From NCBI GenBank assembly GCA_965603075.1, contig CBFDBO010000005.1:62001-126000 (forward strand): 64,000 bases of DNA, written 5' to 3'. The number at the start of each line of letters is the position of its first letter. Within the stretch, counting starts at the first letter, position 1. The DNA comes from JABJOR01 sp965603075 (GTDB taxonomy: Bacteria; Pseudomonadota; Alphaproteobacteria; Rhodospirillales; Casp-alpha2). This document shows, piece by piece, positions 17,900-26,916 of this stretch. The notes under the pieces are model-generated. The model had not been told where the DNA came from, did not search any database, and was given only the letters and a program-made list of their open reading frames with translations. The position numbers were made by a program, and so were the translations under genes.

Positions 17900-18271
17900 T
17901 TATTGAGCAGCTAAAAATTCGATCAGAGCAGCGCGCTGGTCTTCTTTTTTGATGCCATTGAAGCTCATTTTTGTCCCTTTGAGGTATTTTTTAGGCTTGG
18001 TTAGGAAACCATCAAGAGTTTCTGCGTCCCAAGTAATGCCTGAATCTTTCATAGCATCAGAAAACTTGAAGCCTTCAACAGTTCCAGCCACACGGCCTAT
18101 GATACCATTCAAGTTAGGACCAATTTTGTTTTTGCCGCCAGCTTCAACAGTGTGGCAAGCTTTGCATTTTTTGAATATTTTTTCGCCATCAGCCGCATTC
18201 GCAACATTACCGGAAAAACCGATAAGGCTAACGGCGGCAATAGCGAAAGTAGTGATCAGGGTCTTTTTCAT
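17900..18271 (-). CDS. Class I c-type cytochrome (c2-like)
   Basis: This is a secreted soluble cytochrome that carries electrons in the periplasm, probably between the bc1 complex and terminal oxidases or periplasmic enzymes. The 123-residue precursor has a signal peptide (cleavage likely near NAADG, residue 26). The haem motif is C36-K-A-C39-H40 and the distal ligand is probably M102 in KGTKMSFNG. The mature size of about 97 residues matches a small class I cytochrome c (c552/c2 type). It appears monocistronic, with the terminator described next to it. Confidence 0.95.
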   Translation of the reverse strand: MKKTLITTFAIAAVSLIGFSGNVANAADGEKIFKKCKACHTVEAGGKNKIGPNLNGIIGRVAGTVEGFKFSDAMKDSGITWDAETLDGFLTKPKKYLKGTKMSFNGIKKEDQRAALIEFLAAQ

Positions 18272-18428
18272 AAAAATTTCCTTAACGTTGTCATAGTTGT
18301 TTTGATAAATAAAAGCGTCTAAATTGTCTTAAACTATCCTATAATTATGCCCTACATATAGGACAAAATGGAATTTATCAACCAGTCTCTGAGTAGTTTT
18401 TTTGTATTATATACAGGGTTTGTTTCAG

Positions 18429-19610
18429 TTACATACTGTTTAGGTCATTCCAAATGTCATAATCCCGTCGAAACAGGGATAATGATTTCCAAATATGTCT
18501 AAATTCCTTATTTAAGGCGGATTGCTCACTCGCAACATCTTGCCAAGCGCCCTTTAGGGCTTTCAAAATTTCCGGTGGAAAGTCGTTGATTTTGACACCG
18601 TGGGCGCTGAAGACCTTGAGTGCGTCAAACTGCCCGGCTTCACCTAGTACAATCCCCTGGCGGGTATTATTACCACACACAGTTTTTAATTGCTGACGAT
18701 GCTTTTCACTTAAGCCTGTCCATGTGTCATGGCGAACAAGCAAGTTTATAAACGTTGCGCGCTGATGCCAACCTGGGAAGTAATAATATAAAGCCGCTTT
18801 ATGTAATTGATAGATGTAATCAATGGAGGGCAATGAATAGGAGGCCGCATGGATACCCCCATTTTTAAGGGCTTTATGAATTTTATTCGTATCCAATTCA
18901 ACCGTTAAAGCACCCAATTTTTCAACGGTACGCGCGGCTAAACCTTTAATGTGAATTTTCAATCCTTTAAAATCTTCAACTGAATTTATTTCTTTCTTAA
19001 ACCACCCCGCTGGCTTTGCTGGTATAAGGCCGCAGACCTCGGCATGCATGCCGAGCGCATGGTATATATTTTCAAATTTTTCTTGTCCACCGCCGGCGTA
19101 AAACCATGCGAGCAATTCATCGAATTCAGGGCCAAATGGTTGCGCGCCGAATAAAGACAAGGAAATATTATGCTCCATATCTATTAAGGGGGTAGAGAAT
19201 GCCGCGTCAATGGCACCGGACTTAACCGCCTGAAACATTTCGCTGACCGGGGAAATGGTCCCCGGTGCATGATGCTTGATTGAAATTTCGCCACCACTGA
19301 TGATATTGATATCAGTTTCCAGCTTTCGGGCCAGAGCCCCCATCACGGGCATGTCCATATCAAAGGCACTGGCCATTCTCCAATGTACATCGCCTTGGAT
19401 TGGTTGTTTGCTCTTTTCCGCCAAGAATGTGGGTTCAGGGTGTAATATTTCTGTTACTGTAGTGCTCTCAATAGGCGCTACTTCAGTGACGCTATTTTGG
19501 GCTGTTTCAGAGGGCTTTTCTGGACCTGTTAATCGCGGCGCAACGATTGATGCGCCAAGCAATACACCAATCACAACACCAATTATTGTACTGATAATTA
19601 ATTTTTGCAT
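18429..19610 (-). CDS. TRAP-type (DctP-like) substrate-binding protein, membrane-anchored
   Basis: The 393-residue protein resembles DctP-family periplasmic receptors of TRAP transporters: WRMASAFDMDMPVMG, the SGGEISIKHHAPGTISPVSEMFQAVKSGAIDA block and GWFKKEINSVEDFKGLKIHIKG. Unusually, it begins with a long hydrophobic helix (about 3-24) without an obvious cleavage site, followed by a Thr/Glu-rich spacer (about 25-75), so it may stay tethered to the membrane. No TRAP membrane subunits (DctQ/DctM) lie nearby. Its start overlaps the end of the molybdopterin oxidoreductase gene by 13 nt, suggesting co-expression and perhaps a shared substrate. Confidence 0.82.
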   Translation of the reverse strand: MQKLIISTIIGVVIGVLLGASIVAPRLTGPEKPSETAQNSVTEVAPIESTTVTEILHPEPTFLAEKSKQPIQGDVHWRMASAFDMDMPVMGALARKLETDINIISGGEISIKHHAPGTISPVSEMFQAVKSGAIDAAFSTPLIDMEHNISLSLFGAQPFGPEFDELLAWFYAGGGQEKFENIYHALGMHAEVCGLIPAKPAGWFKKEINSVEDFKGLKIHIKGLAARTVEKLGALTVELDTNKIHKALKNGGIHAASYSLPSIDYIYQLHKAALYYYFPGWHQRATFINLLVRHDTWTGLSEKHRQQLKTVCGNNTRQGIVLGEAGQFDALKVFSAHGVKINDFPPEILKALKGAWQDVASEQSALNKEFRHIWKSLSLFRRDYDIWNDLNSM

Positions 19611-21703
19611 GCTTTAATCCAGATCGCCGTATCGTGGAATGCTACGCCCCCAATGGGGCCTACGGCTTCATCGCTGGTCAACAAATTAATACCAATACCG
19701 CCTTCAAAAGCATGGTTAGGCCAGATGCCCTCGCTGATGACTACGCCTTTTTGAATGCCGTCGAATATACGAGCGTTTAGGTTGAGCGCCCCTTTAGCAT
19801 TGCCGATGGTGATCTTGTCGCCTTGTCCAATAGATAACTTTGCGGCGTCCTCTGGGTGGATCATGACCTCGGGCTTGCCTTCGCGGGACAAGGATGATGG
19901 CGTCTCGTTAAAAGTAGAATTTAAAAAAGTTCTCGCCGGAGCTGTTACCAACCTGAAAGGCCTTTCAGAGGTCGCGTTGTCGATAATATCCCAATGATCG
20001 GGCAGTTCAGGCATGGAGGCGACACAATCTTTATCCACATAACCATGGGGGGTAATAGCAGACCAGTCTGGTTTGAAATGGAATTTCTGGTCGGGGTGTT
20101 TGAATCCTTCGGTGAAGTGTGCATCTTCAAAAGGGGGTTGGCAATCAATCCAGCGGCCTGTTTCCAGCCCCTCTAAACTGCCCCAACCAGATACTTTCAA
20201 GGTTTCATCAATAAGCTCGCGCGAGGTCATATTGAAACCGGGGTGTTCAGCCCCCAATCGTTTTGCTAGTGCACAAACTACATCATGATTGGACCAGCAA
20301 TCCTCTGGTCCATCAATAATCTTAGGGCCAAATATAATGTGCTGATGCCCCCCACTTTGGTAAACATCATCATGTTCGACAAACATGGTGGCAGGAAGAA
20401 TAATATCCGCCATTAAGGCGGTTTCTGTCATGAATTGTTCATGCACACAAATGAATAAATCATCACGGGCAAAACCCTTATGAACTTTGCTTAAATCCGG
20501 GGCTATGGACATGGGATTGGTGCTTTGAATGAACAAAGCCGTCACAGGGGGGCCGCCTTTTAGGTCTTTTTCATCGCCGCATAATACTGCCCCAATACGG
20601 GATTGGTCGAACATCCGAACATTAGGGTCAAAGTGGTCTAACCCCTCAATTAAATTTTTATCCCAGTGGTAGATGGCCCCGTTATTATGAAAAGCACCGC
20701 CGCCTTCGTGTTTCCAAGCACCACAAACAGCCGCAATACAGGTCACCGCATGCATGTTGACGGCCCCATTGCGAGAGCGGCTGAAACCGTATCCTAAGCG
20801 GAAATATGTTTTCGGTGTCGCGACAATCATCGCGGCAAATTTTTCGATGTCGGCGACGGGTACACCACATATTTCTTCTGCCCACTGGGGGGTGCGGGTT
20901 GATAGATGTTGTTCCAACGCCGCTGGATGATCGGTGTATTGGGCTAAGTATTCACGGTCCGCATGACCATCACGAAACAATACATGCATGACAGCACAGG
21001 CCAGTGCGCCATCGGTGCCGGGACGCACGCATAAAAATAAATCAGCCTTGTCGGCGGTGCCATTGCGGTAGGTATCAATGACAATAATTTTGGCATTGTT
21101 GGATTTGCGTGCTTTTGTCGCGTGGGTCATCATATTTATTTGAGTATTAACCGGATTGGTGCCCCAAATAACAATTTGATCGGACTTTGCCATTTCACGG
21201 GGGTCAACACCCATTAATTTCCCCGTGCCGGCGATAAACCCGGTCCATGCGGGCGTGACACAAATGGTTGAATAAAATCCAGCATATTTCTTTACATGCC
21301 GCAGACGGTTAAGCCCATCACGCATAACCAGTCCCATGGTTCCCGCGTAAGAATAGGGCCAAACTGTATCCGGACCATATTTTTTTTCTGCTTTAAGCAA
21401 TGCGTCGGCGGTCTCATCCAACGCTTCATCCCAAGTGATAGGTTCAAATTCACCGGAGCCTTTAGGCCCTGTTCGTCGCATAGGGGTCAGTATGCGATCC
21501 GGATGATGGGCGCGCTCGCTATAGCGGGCGACTTTCTCGCATATCACACCATCAGTATAGGAATTCTCACGAGCGCCTCTGATCCGGCCAATTCGGGTGG
21601 CGCTTTCTCGTTCGACTTCCAGCGCGCACGTGCTGGGGCAGTCATGAGGGCAGGCGGAGTAATGTGTGTTCGCAGACTTAGAAATAATGGCTCTCCCGCA
21701 CAA
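19598..21703 (-). CDS. Molybdopterin-dependent oxidoreductase, DMSO reductase family
   Basis: This 701-residue enzyme has an N-terminal [4Fe-4S] site with C18, C22, C26 and C55, then the molybdopterin-binding domain (WGTNPVNTQINMMTHATKARKSNNAKIIVIDTYRN) and a C-terminal MopB domain. Length and cysteine pattern fit the BisC/anaerobic-dehydrogenase group; the actual substrate is unknown. No twin-arginine signal is seen, so it is probably cytoplasmic. No good ATG is present; TTG at 21703 gives the full cysteine motif, but the only ribosome-like GGGAG lies just after it, so the true start is uncertain. It lies between an MFS gene (15 nt upstream) and the TRAP receptor. Confidence 0.88.
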   Translation of the reverse strand: MCGRAIISKSANTHYSACPHDCPSTCALEVERESATRIGRIRGARENSYTDGVICEKVARYSERAHHPDRILTPMRRTGPKGSGEFEPITWDEALDETADALLKAEKKYGPDTVWPYSYAGTMGLVMRDGLNRLRHVKKYAGFYSTICVTPAWTGFIAGTGKLMGVDPREMAKSDQIVIWGTNPVNTQINMMTHATKARKSNNAKIIVIDTYRNGTADKADLFLCVRPGTDGALACAVMHVLFRDGHADREYLAQYTDHPAALEQHLSTRTPQWAEEICGVPVADIEKFAAMIVATPKTYFRLGYGFSRSRNGAVNMHAVTCIAAVCGAWKHEGGGAFHNNGAIYHWDKNLIEGLDHFDPNVRMFDQSRIGAVLCGDEKDLKGGPPVTALFIQSTNPMSIAPDLSKVHKGFARDDLFICVHEQFMTETALMADIILPATMFVEHDDVYQSGGHQHIIFGPKIIDGPEDCWSNHDVVCALAKRLGAEHPGFNMTSRELIDETLKVSGWGSLEGLETGRWIDCQPPFEDAHFTEGFKHPDQKFHFKPDWSAITPHGYVDKDCVASMPELPDHWDIIDNATSERPFRLVTAPARTFLNSTFNETPSSLSREGKPEVMIHPEDAAKLSIGQGDKITIGNAKGALNLNARIFDGIQKGVVISEGIWPNHAFEGGIGINLLTSDEAVGPIGGVAFHDTAIWIKACKN

Positions 21704-21718
21704 AGAAAATTTTGATTA

Positions 21719-22885
21719 TTAGACTGTAATCATCTTTTTTACAGGTGACAACAGGGTCGAGAGGAATGCGCAAAAAGATAAAAATGCCGCCATAATAAAT
21801 ACGTATTCCAGTTGGACAGTCCCGGCGATGCCCGCCAATACCGCCCCGGCCGCCCCAATCCCATCCATTAGTGAGAAAGTTAGACCCAAGGTGGTTGATT
21901 CTCTTTCACCGGAATGTTCAACAGCCGTTACCAAAAGTACTGATCTGATGGCGACCATAGTGGTAATCGAAATCGCCATAACAATAATGAACCAAAAGAA
22001 AGGTAAGGCAAAAAATGCGGTTCCCGCACTCAGGGCGGCGGCCAAATTTCCCCATAGAACAACAGGGCGCCTACCGATGCGATCGGATAAATGTCCGATG
22101 ATGGGCTGTGCCAATGCGCCAATTAACAACATAGCGGAAAAGGATAGTCCGGTCGCGACAGAATCCAAGCCATATGTGCGCTGCATATAGAGCGGTACCA
22201 TACTGAGCAAAGCCATCATTGCCATGTTATAGGAGCTGACCTGAAATATTATCCGCAAACCGTCCGGTGTTTTCCATGTTTGCCAGATGCTTGCTAAATC
22301 AGAGATTGAAATACTTGTTCCAGCCCCTTTCGGAACATGACGGACCATGCGCAAGAAAAATATACCCATGATCAGGGTTGGTACGATGCTTAGTTGCAGG
22401 GCCGTTCGCCAATCAACATAGGCGAGGAGAAACCCAGCGGCGAGGGGGGCTATAACTTCTGCAAAGCTTCCCCCCATGGAATGAACACCAAGCGCGCGTG
22501 CTTTGTTATTCGGGTTCTGTTGAACCAGAACCCCCGTTGCCACGGGATGCCAAGCAGCGTCACCCATGCCAGCCAAGGCCATTAATATAATAAGCGACCA
22601 ATATCCCGGCGCGAATGATGCGAGGATAAAGCCGATCACAACCCACCAAAAAGTCGCCAGAAGCATTCGGCCTCGATTAGAAATATGGTCGGCAATTAAT
22701 CCGGCAGGGAAAAAGGCCAAAGACGACCCTAAGCTATAGAGCGTAATCAGCAATCCAAGCTCAGCAGGGGATAGATCCATGGAAACCGCTACGGCGGGCG
22801 CGATAATCCATACCGCACACGGTGCAAAATCAATACAAAAATGCCCCGCAACAAAGGTTGGTAATAGTCGGGTAGGTTTTTGCAT
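21719..22885 (-). CDS. Major facilitator superfamily transporter
   Basis: The 388-residue integral membrane protein has about 12 hydrophobic helices. MFS-typical loop motifs are GLIADHISNRGRM between helices 2 and 3 and GHLSDRIGRRPVVLWG between helices 8 and 9. The general look is that of the fosmidomycin-resistance/drug or organic-anion group, but the substrate is not defined. It is the first gene of a likely three-gene unit with the molybdoenzyme and the TRAP-type receptor. No auxiliary regulator is adjacent. The ATG at 22885 begins MQKPTRLLP. Confidence 0.87.
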   Translation of the reverse strand: MQKPTRLLPTFVAGHFCIDFAPCAVWIIAPAVAVSMDLSPAELGLLITLYSLGSSLAFFPAGLIADHISNRGRMLLATFWWVVIGFILASFAPGYWSLIILMALAGMGDAAWHPVATGVLVQQNPNNKARALGVHSMGGSFAEVIAPLAAGFLLAYVDWRTALQLSIVPTLIMGIFFLRMVRHVPKGAGTSISISDLASIWQTWKTPDGLRIIFQVSSYNMAMMALLSMVPLYMQRTYGLDSVATGLSFSAMLLIGALAQPIIGHLSDRIGRRPVVLWGNLAAALSAGTAFFALPFFWFIIVMAISITTMVAIRSVLLVTAVEHSGERESTTLGLTFSLMDGIGAAGAVLAGIAGTVQLEYVFIMAAFLSFCAFLSTLLSPVKKMITV

Positions 22886-22995
22886 ATGGGCGGCTTTCCG
22901 GAATAATTATTTTCTGTGACTTGATTGTGGTCAATCGCAATTCATACAAGCTATGTCATATATACGCTAACAAGAACCATTTTGGCGAGTATGTA

Positions 22996-23466
22996 ATGAA
23001 AATCACGGATGCTCTATACGGCGAACATGGGTTATTTTATCCTATGTTTAACTATACAGAAGCATTATTGAATGAAGGATCAGAACTAACAGAGATTAAA
23101 ACGGCGCTCCGATTTCTTGGCTCAATAATTATCGATCATGCGGACTTTGAGGAAGAAGTGCTGTTCCCAAAACTTGAACCTTTTTTGGGTCAAGCAGGTC
23201 CTCTTGCGGTCATGCGTTCAGAACATGAAAAAATTAATGAATTATTTGAACAAGCGATCAATGCTAAAACCATTGAAACGCTCACTTTAAATACACGTTT
23301 GATGCTGGATTTGTTAAGAGGGCATTTTGCTAAAGAAGAACAGGTTCTATTTGCTATTACACAGAAGGTGCTTGATGAAGAAACTCAATTAAGGCTTGGC
23401 GATAAATGGGCTGAGCACAGGGGTGTCTCTATTGCGGATCGTAATACCCAAACCTGTTTCGGGTAA
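22996..23466 (+). CDS. Hemerythrin-like protein
   Basis: The 156-residue all-helical protein has a hemerythrin HHE-type di-iron pattern: H11, H48 with E52 (HADFE), H77 and H110 with E114 (HFAKE). Such proteins sense or carry oxygen, nitric oxide or iron. The ATG at 22996 is chosen because the family motif starts 10 residues later; upstream codons extend only to a TTG. It stands alone, divergent from the MFS gene, and opens a group of small sensory genes. Confidence 0.83.
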   Translation: MKITDALYGEHGLFYPMFNYTEALLNEGSELTEIKTALRFLGSIIIDHADFEEEVLFPKLEPFLGQAGPLAVMRSEHEKINELFEQAINAKTIETLTLNTRLMLDLLRGHFAKEEQVLFAITQKVLDEETQLRLGDKWAEHRGVSIADRNTQTCFG

Positions 23467-23500
23467 CTTCATAAACAATTGTAAATCCAATTAAGTCGAT

Positions 23501-23701
23501 TTAAGAGAACTTTTCGTGAAGAATGAATGCTTGTTCCAGCATTTCAGTTGCTTCACGGTGCTCTTTATTTTTTCCGCCAATGCCAGAAATATCAAGTTCA
23601 AGGGCCTGCAACAACAATGTGGCGACGTCTTGCTTATCTTCTGTACACGCTTGTGAATGTGCAGCGATAATCTTATCACTGAGGCGACGCATTTCAGTCA
23701 T
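23501..23701 (-). CDS. Small hypothetical protein (66 aa)
   Basis: A 66-residue acidic protein starting MTEMRRLSDKIIAAHSQACTEDKQDVATLLL is read from the ATG at 23701, which has a good AGGAG 6 nt before it. The sequence looks like a two-helix bundle (LLLQALELDISGIGG then EATEMLEQAFILHEKF). I do not recognise the family. It lies tail-to-tail with the hemerythrin gene and head-to-head with the PilZ gene. The ribosome site and compact helical pattern support a real gene, but there is no homology evidence. Confidence 0.55.
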   Translation of the reverse strand: MTEMRRLSDKIIAAHSQACTEDKQDVATLLLQALELDISGIGGKNKEHREATEMLEQAFILHEKFS

Positions 23702-23895
23702 ATCGGTACTCCTGTTTTGTGTATCGCAGGTATTAACAATCAAACTATTTAGTTGAAATTAACCATCCTCTATACCTATATCAAAAGGGTAGGGGCATAG
23801 CAAATCATTCGCTCGCTATCTAGGTGAAATATTTGAGTCGCATCAAACAGTATGTCGGTTTAAACTGTTGTAATCTTATATTAATAGGAGGCACT

Positions 23896-24252
23896 ATGAA
23901 TATGGAGCAACTTAGAAATATGGAACACCAAAACGCCGAACGACGCAAATGGCAACGTCTGGCAATTGAGTCCGAAGCTGAATTAAAAAACCATAATTTT
24001 ATAAACAGTCAGGATCACGTTGTTAAGGTTCTTGATATTTCAGGGGGCGGTGCTTTGCTCAGCGTTGATACAACTCAACTGAATGAAGATCCCATGGGAT
24101 TATCAATACTAAATATCGGGAATTATGACGCGGTTGTTGTTCGGCAATGGGATGATAAGGCGGCTGTCGTATTCCCTCATGACGAAGATGATCAATATTC
24201 CTTACAAGAAGAACTAGAGATTTTTTGCAGAGAAAATGATTATGATGATTGA
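23896..24252 (+). CDS. PilZ-domain-like protein
   Basis: The 118-residue protein contains the hallmarks of PilZ c-di-GMP receptors: an arginine pair in RRKWQRLAIE and the DISGGGALL turn ([D/N]xSxxG). The start at 23896 has AGGAGG just upstream (ATAGGAGGCACT). The C-terminus is acidic (EELEIFCRENDYDD). It would bind cyclic di-GMP and act by protein contact. It is 55 nt before the DHp-receiver gene and may be part of the same transcription unit. Confidence 0.75.
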   Translation: MNMEQLRNMEHQNAERRKWQRLAIESEAELKNHNFINSQDHVVKVLDISGGGALLSVDTTQLNEDPMGLSILNIGNYDAVVVRQWDDKAAVVFPHDEDDQYSLQEELEIFCRENDYDD

Positions 24253-24307
24253 CCCTTTGAAAATTCTAGTTAGGTGCGATCATGACCCTCTGTCATAGCA
24301 TACACCT

Positions 24308-25042
24308 TTGTCATGGATTGTGACTAATATTTTGTCCTCAGAAAAACCTATAAATACTAAAGTTGATTTATGCACATGTTCCGGCGAGTGTTCAGTTGGT
24401 GAGTTGGCAAAGGAAACGGCGCATGACTTTAACAATATATTGCAAATAATTCAGACCAATATTGAATTATTAAGATTGCAGAAGAACGATGAAGGTTCGC
24501 CCGTCGAGCTTCTTTCTCGAATAAATAACGCCGTGGAGCGCGGCGGTGTTATTACCTCTAAACTTCTAGAAATTTCTAAACACCATTCTATGGAACCAGA
24601 AATAACAAGCAAGCAGGGTGAGAGCCAGGCAATGGTACCGGGGCTCACTTCGCAAAACATAACAACAACGAATGCCATCAAGCGTGTATTGATCGTTGAA
24701 GACGATGATGAGGTCCGCCGATCGACGGTGCTTTTAATGGAGTGCCTTGGCATAGCCCTTGAAGAAGCGACATCTGCTGACACCGCTTTGGATATATTAA
24801 TTGATGATCAGAATTTCGATATTATTTTTTCTGACGTTTTCATGCCGGGATCAATTTCCGGCTTTGGATTGGCTGACACCTGTAGGATACAATACCCTGA
24901 AATCAGAGTGTTGCTGGCTTCTGGGTATCCAGAAGAAGAATTAGAAAAATTGGGTAAAGGCAAAGGCGATTATAACCTACTGCACAAACCGTTTTCTATT
25001 GCTGAGTTAGAAAACGCATTTGATGAAATTAATAAACCTTGA
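24308..25042 (+). CDS. DHp-receiver protein lacking an ATPase domain
   Basis: The first ~95 residues match a histidine-kinase dimerisation domain (H-box AHDFNNILQI with H39, then ELLSRINNAVERGGVITSKLLEISK). Only a ~25-residue linker follows before a complete receiver domain (RVLIVEDDDEV, phosphoacceptor D176 in FSDVFMPG, conserved K in LLHKPF). The expected ~130-residue HATPase_c domain with N, G1 and G2 boxes is missing. The product could relay phosphate in the manner of an HPt/Spo0B-like partner or be a deletion derivative of a hybrid kinase. No ATG opens the frame; TTG (24308) or GTG (24320) must be used and no ribosome site is visible, so the start is doubtful. Confidence 0.75.
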   Translation: MSWIVTNILSSEKPINTKVDLCTCSGECSVGELAKETAHDFNNILQIIQTNIELLRLQKNDEGSPVELLSRINNAVERGGVITSKLLEISKHHSMEPEITSKQGESQAMVPGLTSQNITTTNAIKRVLIVEDDDEVRRSTVLLMECLGIALEEATSADTALDILIDDQNFDIIFSDVFMPGSISGFGLADTCRIQYPEIRVLLASGYPEEELEKLGKGKGDYNLLHKPFSIAELENAFDEINKP

Positions 25043-25107
25043 GATGCATGGTCAAATTTAATAGGCTCGAATAATAATAAAATACGATTATAAAAAAAGA
25101 ATAAAAA

Positions 25108-25680
25108 ATGCGCATATACCTTGTTGAGGACGATAAGGATCTGGCCCCTACCATCTCCGCTGCGATGGAGACACAGGGCATTAGTACAGAAATTTTTTCT
25201 TCTGCAGAATCCTTTCTAGAGGCATACAATAGCGACTTTGTGGGCTGCATACTTCTGGATGTCAAATTACCTGGCATGAGCGGTATTGAGCTACAAAGTA
25301 AGCTTATTGAGCAGGGTTGCTGGCTGCCTATTATTTTTATAACCGGGCATGGTGAAATACCCGACGCAGTTCAAGCTGTTCGGCTTGGCGCTATCGATTT
25401 CATTGAAAAACCATTTAAGGTGAATGTCTTATTATCGGTTATTAAAAAAGCCTTTGGCCGCATTGAGGAATATCAAAAGAATATTGAGAAAGTTTCAATT
25501 TTGACGGCACGAGAAGTTGATGTGTTTGATCTAATCGTTGCTGGGCGATCGAATAAATTGGTTGCTCGAGAACTTGATATAGGTATTAGAACCGTTGAAT
25601 TTCACCGGAAAAACATCTTGGAAAAGCTGGGTGTAGGGTCTGTGTCTGAATTGGTTGAAATCCACCGGTCACTCCCCTAA
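25108..25680 (+). CDS. FixJ-type response regulator
   Basis: The 190-residue protein has an N-terminal receiver domain (acidic pair E7, D8/D9, phosphoacceptor D51 in LLDVKLPGMSG, conserved K in IEKPFKV) and a C-terminal LuxR-type helix-turn-helix (about 125-190; LTAREVDVFDLIVAGRSNKLVARELDIGIRTVEFHRKNILEKLG). It would act as a DNA-binding output protein of the FixJ/NarL class. It lies 65 nt after the DHp-receiver gene, which lacks an ATP-binding domain, so its cognate kinase is probably encoded elsewhere. A terminator-like hairpin follows some 190 nt downstream. Confidence 0.88.
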   Translation: MRIYLVEDDKDLAPTISAAMETQGISTEIFSSAESFLEAYNSDFVGCILLDVKLPGMSGIELQSKLIEQGCWLPIIFITGHGEIPDAVQAVRLGAIDFIEKPFKVNVLLSVIKKAFGRIEEYQKNIEKVSILTAREVDVFDLIVAGRSNKLVARELDIGIRTVEFHRKNILEKLGVGSVSELVEIHRSLP

Positions 25681-26037
25681 ATTCGCGAAATCTGCCCTTA
25701 AAACCTTCCCCGTATTTTACCACAGTTACTTTACTTCTAAAAAAGTGTGAGTATGATTGTATTAAAGCATATTGCTGGCTGAAAAGTTAGTAGAATAAAT
25801 TATAAAACAATTTTTTACGTAAAAACTAAACTATCTATTTTTAATCGACCTATTATTTTGTTCCTCAACCTTCCTCTGTTATCGCTATCTTCTGATTGCG
25901 ATGATAGAGGATTTTTTTTATATTATGCTGATCGATAAGCACGTTAATCATTGGCCCCTGTATGGCCGCACACACAGCCGCCGTGATATCTTTTGTCTAG
26001 GCCGAGCCTATGCCCCCATAACGTAATTTTTTTGTCA
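25681..26037. other. Gene-free gap between two convergent genes
   Basis: This stretch separates the FixJ-type gene from the PhyH gene. Apart from a strong hairpin at 25873-25919 I see no gene; the small reading frame overlapping its right edge on the minus strand has no ribosome site. The left half is AT-rich. A short inverted repeat (TAGGC-CGA-GCCTA, near 26010) is too weak to assign. Confidence 0.5.
25873..25919 (+). terminator. Rho-independent terminator after the FixJ-type gene
   Basis: CCTCTGTTATCGCTATC (25873-25889) pairs with GATTGCGATGATAGAGG (25894-25910), a 17-bp stem with one mismatch and two G-T wobbles, followed by eight T residues (25912-25919) on the plus strand. It lies 193 nt after the stop codon of the response-regulator gene, farther than usual, so it could also end a separate small transcript from the gap. 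Confidence 0.7.
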
Positions 26038-26916
26038 TTAATAATTACCTGAATGATCGTGTTTGGCTTGTTGATCAAAGAACGAAGCCGTTGATGGTTT
26101 TTGGGGTAATTTAATCTCAAAAGGTATCGATCTGATGTTGCCGGTTTCAACGCCTCGAACGATGTGTCCTTGATATTTTGTCGGCACGGGATTTGGTGCG
26201 CTAGGAACGGCATCTTCTGCCGTATATACCGATATAAATAATGTTCGCGGATCTGGTGAATTATTAGCGGTGGAGCCATGTAATAATCGCGTGTGCATCA
26301 AGCATGCGGTCCCTGCTTTGCCGGTGCAGAGAATAGATTTCGCCCGACATTCATCGGCCAGGTCATCATTGACAGAGCCCGTAAACACCTCCCCTTGCCA
26401 GATATCATAGATGTCGCCTTTATGGGTACCCGCAACAATTTCCAAGGGGCCATTTTCTTCGGTAACATCGTCAATCATAACAAGGGCGGTGATAATATCG
26501 TCGTTGCTGTGGGGGGTGAAGGGGAAATCTTGATGCCATTTTACCACCGTCTTACCGCCCGGTAGTTTTGAATTAATTTTTGTATGATGGATTTTAACAT
26601 TTGGCCCGATCAGATCAGCAACACAATCGGTTACCTTGCTGTTGGCCATGGCTTTGAAATAAGCTTCAGAGACCTCAATGGGGGCATTAACCCGTCTCAG
26701 TTCTGGCTTTTCTGCATTATGCCCCGGTTCTAGATCAAATCTAGCTCGACCGTCAATAATTTCACCGTACGGTTTGTCATGGGCGCGGCTTTCTTCTACC
26801 CAACCATTGAAATCATCTTTCAATTGTTTAAGTAAAGCGGGATCAATGGCATCTTCAACGACCAGATAACCGTTTTTCCAGAAAAAATCTTTTTGTGATT
26901 TTGTGAGCACTGTCAT
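26038..26916 (-). CDS. Phytanoyl-CoA dioxygenase-family protein
   Basis: The product is a 292-residue Fe(II)/2-oxoglutarate-dependent oxygenase of the PhyH type. The iron-binding facial triad appears as H-x-D in KWHQDFPF with a distal His in LLHGSTANN, and the 2-oxoglutarate-binding Arg is in RTLFISVY. The ATG at 26916 (MTVLTKSQKDFFWKNGYLVVEDAI) is preceded by AAGGGGATTG; the longer in-frame extension has no ribosome site. Members hydroxylate diverse small molecules; the substrate here is unknown. The gene stands alone on the minus strand between a gap and ispB. Confidence 0.88.
   Translation of the reverse strand: MTVLTKSQKDFFWKNGYLVVEDAIDPALLKQLKDDFNGWVEESRAHDKPYGEIIDGRARFDLEPGHNAEKPELRRVNAPIEVSEAYFKAMANSKVTDCVADLIGPNVKIHHTKINSKLPGGKTVVKWHQDFPFTPHSNDDIITALVMIDDVTEENGPLEIVAGTHKGDIYDIWQGEVFTGSVNDDLADECRAKSILCTGKAGTACLMHTRLLHGSTANNSPDPRTLFISVYTAEDAVPSAPNPVPTKYQGHIVRGVETGNIRSIPFEIKLPQKPSTASFFDQQAKHDHSGNY

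Noticed and set aside
25944..26279. A 111-codon minus-strand frame across the PhyH gene's 3' end
   Set aside because: It overlaps most of the last part of the PhyH gene in another frame and has no start signal.
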